Of a stretch of 64,000 nucleotides of DNA, positions 58,113-64,000 are shown piece by piece. The notes beneath the pieces are model-generated. The model worked only from the letters and a program-made list of their open reading frames with translations, ran no database searches and had not been told where the DNA came from. This DNA is from Proteiniborus sp. MB09-C3 (lineage in GTDB: Bacteria; Bacillota; Clostridia; Tissierellales; Proteiniboraceae). Position numbers and translations under genes: made by a program. Location of the stretch: assembly GCF_030263895.1 (NCBI RefSeq), contig NZ_CP127161.1, positions 3,224,001-3,288,000 of the forward strand, read 5' to 3'. Positions within the stretch are counted from its first letter, which is position 1. Every line of letters starts with the position of its first letter.

Positions 58113-59231
58113 TTAGCATTCACAAGAAACCTTATATATAATATCCATACCATATCCAACTTTTATCCTATAGTACCCCTCTAAGGCATTGTCAGTTTCT
58201 CTGTCTCCTGTATAGACTAAAAGGGGCTTTCCCCTTAGATTAATTATCTTACTATTAGAGGAGATAATTATAATATTCTCTTTACCTATTTTCCTGACTA
58301 TCTCTGCGCTTATCTGTTGATTTCCTCTCCCTAATAGATACCCTTGCCCTCCTGTAGGAGTTATAATGAGTTTTCCTGAATGATTACCTAAAACCTCTAG
58401 GATCTCTTTTTCATTGCAATCTAATTTTATCAATCTTTTATTCTTAACTATATCTACTCCAAGTAGTGTATTAGATAAGTTTATACTTTCCATAATTGTT
58501 CTTGTTGTAGTCCCGGGTCCAATTACGTAATATACATCATCTATCATATTATCAATAATATCTAGTGCAATAGCTTTTTGGGCAGCTTCTTCAGATAAAG
58601 GTGTTGGGGCTTTTTTATTTTGAATATATTCCTTCTTATAGGGAATTTTTAAATATCCATATAATTGGGTTCTAACTATATCGTTTCTAAATGAATCCTC
58701 ATCTAAATCGATTACTTCCTCTTCTTTAACTATGATATCTTTGTCCTTTAAATATAATAATGCTAATTCTCCTGCTTTTTCTGGCGTATTTGCATAAACA
58801 GGCGAATGGATTTTTACTCCAGCTGGAATACCTAAAGTAATTACTCTATCTTCCACAGCTCTATAGATATCCCTTGCTGTTCCATCGCCTCCCGCAAACA
58901 GAATTAAATCAACTTTCCTTTCCTCCATTATTTTGGCAGTTTTTAATGTATCAAAGCAGTCAGTTAGTCTGTCAGATTCATATACTACCCCGTGACCAAA
59001 GCCTAGTGCTTTACATTGATTTTCTCCCATATCAGAAGAGGCTGTTAAAATATATAACCCTTCTTTAATAGGGAGCAGCTTTTCCAGGGCCTTTATTGCT
59101 TTGTCAGGGGCTTCTTTAGTTGCCCCCAGCATTATTGACTTATTTAAAATACCCTTTCCATCCGTGCCCTTAAGTCCAACTTTTCCGCCCATACCAGAGA
59201 TAGGATTGATAATTAATCCAATGGTTTTCAA
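58113..59231 (-). CDS. ATP-NAD kinase family protein, COG3199 type (372 aa)
   Basis: NAD-kinase-like fold: KTIGLIINPISGMGGKVGLKG (start), the NAD/ATP motif LILFAGGDGTARDIY and GIPAGVKIHSPVYANTPEKAG, plus a C-terminal GPGTTTRTIME and TPTGGQGYLLGRGNQQISAE. Members include AcoX-like proteins whose reaction is not settled. It may phosphorylate NAD or a related cofactor. Start is TTG 59231 with GGATGTGAT just upstream, 13 bases after the gcvPB stop; a longer frame runs through gcvPB. Confidence 0.8.
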   Translation of the reverse strand: MKTIGLIINPISGMGGKVGLKGTDGKGILNKSIMLGATKEAPDKAIKALEKLLPIKEGLYILTASSDMGENQCKALGFGHGVVYESDRLTDCFDTLKTAKIMEERKVDLILFAGGDGTARDIYRAVEDRVITLGIPAGVKIHSPVYANTPEKAGELALLYLKDKDIIVKEEEVIDLDEDSFRNDIVRTQLYGYLKIPYKKEYIQNKKAPTPLSEEAAQKAIALDIIDNMIDDVYYVIGPGTTTRTIMESINLSNTLLGVDIVKNKRLIKLDCNEKEILEVLGNHSGKLIITPTGGQGYLLGRGNQQISAEIVRKIGKENIIIISSNSKIINLRGKPLLVYTGDRETDNALEGYYRIKVGYGMDIIYKVSCEC

Positions 59232-59244
59232 ATTATCACATCCA

Positions 59245-60807
59245 TCAATTCTCTTTACTCTTCCTAAGGTATACTCTCCAAGTTGGACACCATTTTTCAG
59301 GATCGTCAAGACTTGATTCATCCACTTGATGAATTGTACTATTATTAGGTGCACTATTGATTATTTCGGGATTTTCATAGGCCTCATTAAAAATTTGATG
59401 AAGTGTTTCTATGTACTCATCTAGATCTTCCTTAGAAGGAGATTCTGTTGGCTCAAGTGTAATTGGTTCAGGAATATAATATGGATGATGACTTGACCAA
59501 ATATGCATTCCAAAATCCATTACTCTGCGAGCTATATCTCCTGAAGATATTCCAGTATCTTCGGTTATTTTTTCTACGGTGTATCTAGCTTGTTCAATTC
59601 TTTGAGTATCTAGCTTATATGGCAGCGTTACGCCTTTATGCTTTAACAGCTTTTTAATCAAGTAATTATTGTTTAATGCAGAAACCTTGGCTACTTCATA
59701 AAGGCCTTCTGCACCTAGGCTCATAATCCAGGCATAAGCCTTTAATACGACCTGAGGTGTTCCTAAAAAGGATTTAACCTTGCCTATGCTGTTTTTAACA
59801 TCATAGTTTAAAAAATATTTTTCTCCATTAAAATCAACCAATGGTTTTGGAAGTAGGTCCTTTAATTCTTTAATAACCCCAATGGCACCTGAACCTGGTC
59901 CACCGCATCCGTGAGGTGTTCCGAAGGATTTATGAAGGTTGAAATAGCACATATGAAAGCCTGCTTCTTTTGCCCTTGCAATTCCGAATAATCCATTGGC
60001 ATTAGCCTGATCATAGCAATTAAGTCCTCCAGCCTTTGTTACCAAATCAGTAAATTCTTTAACCCTTGGATTAAATATTCCAGTATCCTCAGGATTTGCA
60101 ACTACAAATGCTGCTGTTCTTTCACTAACTGCAGCTTTAAAGGCCTCATAATCAGGATGTCCGTTTTCATCTGCCATAATAGTAATTATCTTATATCCTT
60201 TTAAAGCTGGAGCCGCAGCATCTGAAGGATGGGAGTAAACAGTTGTTATTATTTCATCTCTTTGATCCTCTTCTCCTCTTAGCCTATGATACATTCTTAC
60301 TATTGACGCCATAGTCATAGTTGCTTGAGACCCACCTCCTGGTTGGAAGCTGAAATAGTTCATGCCGGAGATCTCTCTCATCATCAAATCTGTTTTATAC
60401 ATTATTTCTAATATTCCCTGTACTGTGCTTTCATCTTGCAAAGGATGAAGAGCTGTCATTTTTTCTGCATTTGCAATTTTATCGTTTATTTTAGGGTTGT
60501 ATTTTACAGTACATGTACCCTGACCAATTTCCACATTTATATCTCCACCTAAAGTTTCCTGGGAGAGTCTTAAGTAGTGCATAAGAACTCTTTTTTGATT
60601 TATCTCAGGTAAGTTTGGTAATCCTTTTCTTCTCATGGACTGAGGAAGCTTAGATATTCCATCTCCCACCTGGTTAACAATTGCCTCCTCAGCTTTAGGA
60701 ACCAATACTCCTCTTTCACCTTTTTGACTTAATTCAAATATAATAGGTTCATTCCATCTTGCCTGATGAAAATCTCTGACTTTAGAGTTTCTATTAATTC
60801 GATTCAT
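59245..60807 (-). CDS. gcvPB: Glycine decarboxylase (P-protein) subunit 2 (520 aa)
   Basis: PLP subunit of the split glycine cleavage P-protein. FQPGGGSQATMTMAS, the PLP-lysine motif YFNLHKSFGTPHGCGGPG, and the C-terminal PEKWCPTWRVYL are characteristic. With GcvPA it decarboxylates glycine and loads the aminomethyl group on lipoyl-H protein. Slightly longer than usual (about 480-490). Start set at the ATG after AAAGGAATGATTGG; the gene overlaps or abuts gcvPA in the longer frame. Confidence 0.92.
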   Translation of the reverse strand: MNRINRNSKVRDFHQARWNEPIIFELSQKGERGVLVPKAEEAIVNQVGDGISKLPQSMRRKGLPNLPEINQKRVLMHYLRLSQETLGGDINVEIGQGTCTVKYNPKINDKIANAEKMTALHPLQDESTVQGILEIMYKTDLMMREISGMNYFSFQPGGGSQATMTMASIVRMYHRLRGEEDQRDEIITTVYSHPSDAAAPALKGYKIITIMADENGHPDYEAFKAAVSERTAAFVVANPEDTGIFNPRVKEFTDLVTKAGGLNCYDQANANGLFGIARAKEAGFHMCYFNLHKSFGTPHGCGGPGSGAIGVIKELKDLLPKPLVDFNGEKYFLNYDVKNSIGKVKSFLGTPQVVLKAYAWIMSLGAEGLYEVAKVSALNNNYLIKKLLKHKGVTLPYKLDTQRIEQARYTVEKITEDTGISSGDIARRVMDFGMHIWSSHHPYYIPEPITLEPTESPSKEDLDEYIETLHQIFNEAYENPEIINSAPNNSTIHQVDESSLDDPEKWCPTWRVYLRKSKEN

Positions 60808-60836
60808 CCAATCATTCCTTTCTATACAATCTATCA

Positions 60837-62234
60837 CTAAAGAATTTCCGTTAGTGCATTAATCAAAGCATCTATATCTTCCTTTAAATGGACTTCCGTT
60901 ACACAATATAAAGCTACCTGTCCTAACTCAGGAAATTCCTCAGAAAGGTCTTTACCACCAAAGATTCCTTTATCCAGTAATCTTTCATTTATCTCTTTAA
61001 CAGTTTTATTTGTATCATTAAAATCTACTACAAATTCCTTAAATCCTATACTATTGAATCTGGAGCCTTTAACGCCCTTAATTTTTGACAATTCTTCAGT
61101 AGCATAAAGAGATTTTTGCATAATATTCTGACCTAATTCAAACATTCCCTTTGGTCCCATTAAGGAAAGATATACTCCCGCTGTAATTCCGCATAGAGCT
61201 GTTTGAGTACCTACATATTCCTTTGCCCTTTCCCTCAAATTTCCAAAGGATGTTCTTTCATAGGCTATATCTCCAAATCCATATTCTCCTTCTTTAATTG
61301 TAGGAGCTACTCCAAATAATCTTGATGGAAACTCTAGTACAAATCTTTCTTCATCCCTTGTAGAAATAAATCCAGACAACCCTCCGCCATAGTTCATGTG
61401 CATGCCAAGGGGCTGTAGGTCTCCACATATAATATCTGCTCCATAGGATGATGGAGGTGTCATTATTCCAAGGCTGCTTGGGTCTACGCCAACAACAGAA
61501 ATTGCACCGGCCTCATGAGCTATTTTAGAAATTTCATCGCCTTTATCTTCAATAAAACCTAAATATGATGGGTTTTCAAAATATACTGCTGCAGTATTGT
61601 TGTTTATTTTTCTCTTTAAATCCTCCAAATCCATCTTTCCAGTTTCTTTGTCATAATCAACTAGAATAATATTAACTCCTGGGTCACAGTAGTTTTTAAT
61701 TATCGTAAGCCTTTCACTACTTATGGTTCCAACTACTAATGCTTCGGATCTATCTGTAATCCTTGATGCCATTCTTAAAGAGGTTGCAGCAGCTTGCGGC
61801 CAGTCAAAGGTTGGCACATTCACAACATCCATATCTAATAATTCTGCCACTAAGGATTCGTATTCAAAGAGAGTTTGAAATCTGCCGTGATCGTTATAAG
61901 GCTCTCCCGCATAAGCAGTTAAAAACTCTGATCTGCTACTAATTTCATCACATACAGCTGGAACATAATGCTGCCAGCAGCCTGCTCCTAGAAAGCTTAT
62001 ATATTCACTAGAGGATATATTTTTGTTTAATATCCTGTTAACTTCTCTTTTTAATTCATATTCAGAAGTAAAAGGTTCAGGCAAATTCATTTTACCCTTA
62101 AATTTTAATTCTTCTGGTATTTCACAATGCAGATCTTCCAGAATTTCTAACCCTATTTCCTTAAGCATTTGTTTTTGAACTTGTTCATCTGAATTAGGAA
62201 TATAGGGATGATTTTTAAATCCGCGTAATGTCAT
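60837..62234 (-). CDS. gcvPA: Glycine decarboxylase (P-protein) subunit 1 (465 aa)
   Basis: N-terminal half of the P-protein: HPYIPNSDEQVQKQMLKEIG, SEYISFLGAGCWQHYVPAVCDEI, FEYESLVAELLDMDVVNVP, GGGLSGFISTRDEERFVLEFP and GITAGVYLSLMGPKG match GcvPA. Works as heterodimer with GcvPB. The usual partners gcvT, gcvH and lpd are absent from this window, so they must be encoded elsewhere or this pair has another partner. It follows the SDR gene by 18 bp. Confidence 0.92.
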   Translation of the reverse strand: MTLRGFKNHPYIPNSDEQVQKQMLKEIGLEILEDLHCEIPEELKFKGKMNLPEPFTSEYELKREVNRILNKNISSSEYISFLGAGCWQHYVPAVCDEISSRSEFLTAYAGEPYNDHGRFQTLFEYESLVAELLDMDVVNVPTFDWPQAAATSLRMASRITDRSEALVVGTISSERLTIIKNYCDPGVNIILVDYDKETGKMDLEDLKRKINNNTAAVYFENPSYLGFIEDKGDEISKIAHEAGAISVVGVDPSSLGIMTPPSSYGADIICGDLQPLGMHMNYGGGLSGFISTRDEERFVLEFPSRLFGVAPTIKEGEYGFGDIAYERTSFGNLRERAKEYVGTQTALCGITAGVYLSLMGPKGMFELGQNIMQKSLYATEELSKIKGVKGSRFNSIGFKEFVVDFNDTNKTVKEINERLLDKGIFGGKDLSEEFPELGQVALYCVTEVHLKEDIDALINALTEIL

Positions 62235-62252
62235 TTAATTACCTCCTCTTTT

Positions 62253-63026
62253 TTATGCTATTCCTCCACCGTCTACAACCAAAGCTATACCTGTAACCCA
62301 TGAAGCTAAATCGCTACATAAGAATAATACTGCATGAGCAATATCATTCGGTGTTCCAAGTCTTTCAAGTGGTCTGCCTTTAGCTGAATCCACTAAGAAG
62401 CTATCTACTTGTTCACCCAATTGTCTTCCTTCATCTCTTAGCATATCTGTGTCTGTATCTCCAGGGCAAACAGAATTAACCCTTATATTTTGTGGTCCAT
62501 GATCAATTGCCATTGCACGAGTTAAGTTAACGATACCACCCTTTACAGCACAATAAGCTGCTGCTTTGTCTCCACCTTTTAGCCCCCAGCCAGAACTAGT
62601 ATTGACTATACTTCCTCCGCCGCCTTTTGCCATAACGGGTATTGCATATTTTGAAAGCAAAAATGTTCCTTTAAGTCCTACATCCAGAACAAAATCCCAC
62701 TCTTCCTCTGTTAAATCTACAACAGTTTTTCTCACTGTAACTCCAGCATTATTAAACAGGATATCAATTCTGCCAAATTCTTTTTCTATAAATGCAATAA
62801 TATTTTTACAATCTTCATTATTAGTAACATCACATTTTTTAAATACTGCAAAATTTCCTTTGTCTACAATTTCCTTTGCTGCAATATCTCCCTTTTCCTG
62901 ATTAACATCTAGCAGTACAATCTTTGCACCATACTCAGCCAGTAATTTAGCTGTTCCGAGTCCAATTCCTGACGCTCCACCAGAGATTACTGCTACTTTC
63001 CCTTCTAATGATAATACATTATTCAT
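62253..63026 (-). CDS. Short-chain dehydrogenase/reductase (257 aa)
   Basis: Classical SDR: cofactor motif SGGASGIGLGT, Asp at the end of the second strand (VLLDV, which favours NAD), NNAGVT, Ser in NTSSGWG and the catalytic YCAVKGG (Tyr-x3-Lys). Likely oxidises a 3-hydroxy or 2-hydroxy compound. It is first in the operon with gcvPA, gcvPB and the NAD-kinase-like gene, behind a sigma-54 promoter, so its substrate is probably linked to an amino acid or its hydroxy precursor (inference). AAGGAGGATAATT precedes the ATG. Confidence 0.88.
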   Translation of the reverse strand: MNNVLSLEGKVAVISGGASGIGLGTAKLLAEYGAKIVLLDVNQEKGDIAAKEIVDKGNFAVFKKCDVTNNEDCKNIIAFIEKEFGRIDILFNNAGVTVRKTVVDLTEEEWDFVLDVGLKGTFLLSKYAIPVMAKGGGGSIVNTSSGWGLKGGDKAAAYCAVKGGIVNLTRAMAIDHGPQNIRVNSVCPGDTDTDMLRDEGRQLGEQVDSFLVDSAKGRPLERLGTPNDIAHAVLFLCSDLASWVTGIALVVDGGGIA

Positions 63027-63164
63027 AATTATCCTCCTTACAAGTTTTGAGTATCATGTTTAGGCAATGGAAGCAATTGCATCGCATCACCTGCTTGACT
63101 ATAATTGCTATTTGCCACTTTCTCTAGAGATGGCGACATCTTAGCCTTGTTATATTATATACAT

Positions 63165-63180
63165 TGCATGAATTATGCCA
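63165..63180 (-). promoter_or_regulatory. Sigma-54 (-24/-12) promoter of the SDR-gcvPAB operon
   Basis: Minus-strand TGGCAT-AATTC-ATGCA keeps GG and GC ten bases apart. The -12 element has ATGC instead of TTGC. The start would be near 63153, giving a leader of about 125 nt before the SDR ATG. A sigma-54 regulator gene diverges from it. Confidence 0.65.
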
Positions 63181-63305
63181 ATGCCATAGGCTTCTAGCTT
63201 TTTTACTCTAAATCTTAAAAGTCTGCATCTTTACAACTTTCTCTACTAAAATTATTTTTTTGTATTTCAGATGTGATATAATAAGTATAAAATTATTGCC
63301 AGTAA

Positions 63306-63322
63306 TGACAATTTAATTGTCA
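63306..63322. promoter_or_regulatory. Palindrome upstream of the divergent regulator
   Basis: TGACAATT-T-AATTGTCA, with outer AATTATTG/CAATAATT arms. It lies 126 bp upstream of the -24/-12 promoter, a usual enhancer distance, and just ahead of the regulator's ribosome-binding site. Confidence 0.6.
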
Positions 63323-63343
63323 ATAATTACAACGGAGGTAATT

Positions 63344-64000
63344 ATGGATATAAAAAGTATAAGACAAAACTTAGTAAATATTATTTCTACAATTTCAAAT
63401 CTTACTAATATGGAATATGCAGTGTTTGATACAAATTCCCAACTAGTATCTAGCACCAAGGTCTATTTGGAAAAGAAAGGGCCTAACGTTCACTCTGCCT
63501 CTATAGAAGAGGTTTTAAATCAAGGTAATGTAATAGTAAATAAGCCTGGTCATATGCTATCCTGTATTGGATGTAGGTTTGTCAATAATTGCCCCTCAAC
63601 TATAGAGCTATTGTCTTGCATTAAATTAAATAATGTTCCTATAGGAGTACTTAGCCTTACTTCCTTCTCTCAGGAAGGCCATAATATGATTGAAAGCAAC
63701 ATTAGAAGCTATATGGAATTACTTGAATATATCTCTAATCTAATAACTATGTTTGCTGCTAATGAAGCTATAAAGCAAAATACTCAGATATTACATAGTG
63801 CTATAGACGAAATTATAAAAGAGATGGGGAAAAACCTTATCATAATCAATAAGGATGGTTTATTAATCCATTGGGATAAAAGCATAGAAAAGTTTTTCTC
63901 GTATTGCAATTTATATCCCCAAACAATATATCAAATGTTTCCCGACGAGATAACAAACTGGTTGTTTTCTACTAAAAGACATAGCAAAAAATATTTTTCC
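63344..64000 (+). CDS. Sigma-54-type regulator, N-terminal sensor part (partial, 219 codons)
   Basis: Runs off the right edge, so it has no stop here. ATG follows AACGGAGGTAATT. The sensor (1-150) includes GHMLSCIGCRFVNNCPSTIE and LSCIKLNNVPIGVLSL, the same Cys-x-GC frame and IGVL end as the regulator at 21993-23849. A PAS-like segment follows (LIIINKDGLLIHWDKSIEKF). No AAA+ domain is visible in the window, but homology of the sensor and the facing sigma-54 promoter make an enhancer-binding protein likely. It probably controls the SDR-gcvPAB operon. Confidence 0.75.
   Translation, partial: MDIKSIRQNLVNIISTISNLTNMEYAVFDTNSQLVSSTKVYLEKKGPNVHSASIEEVLNQGNVIVNKPGHMLSCIGCRFVNNCPSTIELLSCIKLNNVPIGVLSLTSFSQEGHNMIESNIRSYMELLEYISNLITMFAANEAIKQNTQILHSAIDEIIKEMGKNLIIINKDGLLIHWDKSIEKFFSYCNLYPQTIYQMFPDEITNWLFSTKRHSKKYFS

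Noticed and set aside
63027-63343. Glycine riboswitch upstream of the gcvP genes
   Set aside because: No tandem glycine aptamer pattern was seen; the sigma-54 motif and the divergent regulator explain the control better.

Overview
The window is AT-rich (strong purine-rich Shine-Dalgarno sites, frequent TTG/GTG starts, U-rich intrinsic terminators) and carries clostridial marker genes: a one-polypeptide pyruvate:ferredoxin oxidoreductase, split glycine decarboxylase (GcvPA/GcvPB), 2-hydroxyacyl-CoA-dehydratase-type activators, sigma-54 enhancer-binding proteins with Cys-rich sensors, an RCKP-type mini-rubredoxin, a DUF3787 spore-surface-type protein and a selenocysteine-containing glutaredoxin-like protein. 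It most likely comes from an anaerobic, amino-acid-fermenting Clostridia member (Tissierellales/Peptostreptococcales-like; the exact genus is not determined). No rRNA, tRNA, CRISPR array, complete IS or prophage was seen.

Layout. 1-13.5 kb: the start of a GH4 6-phospho-glycosidase, a mini-rubredoxin, a MarR/ABC-exporter operon with a clear promoter and operator, an orphan PTS EIIA coupled to a large membrane protein, a soluble Rossmann/chemoreceptor fusion, an XRE/TPR regulator, a monoglyceride-lipase-like hydrolase, a UvrD-type helicase, DegV and DUF1836 proteins. Two copies of an intergenic palindromic repeat (469-604 and 3664-3821) lie here.

13.5-23.9 kb: the most unusual block. A sigma-54 activator gene ends in palindromic upstream activator-like sites, followed by a -24/-12 promoter and an operon encoding a UPGC selenoprotein of the glutaredoxin-like family (in-frame UGA with a SECIS-like hairpin), enlarged OppB and OppC permeases, OppD, OppF, a circularly permuted family-5 substrate-binding lipoprotein and a cysteine-synthase-fold PLP enzyme. 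I infer a regulated import-and-cleavage system for a sulfur compound or peptide.

24.1-34.9 kb: a GntR-controlled nucleoside-type operon (BMP lipoprotein, ABC ATPase, two permeases, isochorismatase-fold hydrolase, PfkB kinase, nucleoside phosphorylase, BtpA-family protein, Fe-alcohol dehydrogenase, TrpA-like protein). The last three suggest a catabolic route beyond ordinary nucleoside salvage. 35.1-38.1 kb: a split activator/dehydratase-like triad. 38.3-43.1 kb: two small proteins and PFOR.

43.2-57.9 kb: a galactoside operon running right to left: lacZ, a lipoprotein SBP, two LplB/LplC-type permeases, a secreted GH63-like glycosidase, an MsmK-type ATPase, a LacI regulator, aldose epimerase, galT and galK; an 18-bp palindromic operator lies just upstream of lacZ. 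58.1-64 kb: an SDR dehydrogenase, gcvPA, gcvPB and a COG3199-type NAD-kinase-like gene behind a second sigma-54 promoter, divergent from a partial regulator gene whose Cys-rich sensor resembles that of the first sigma-54 activator.
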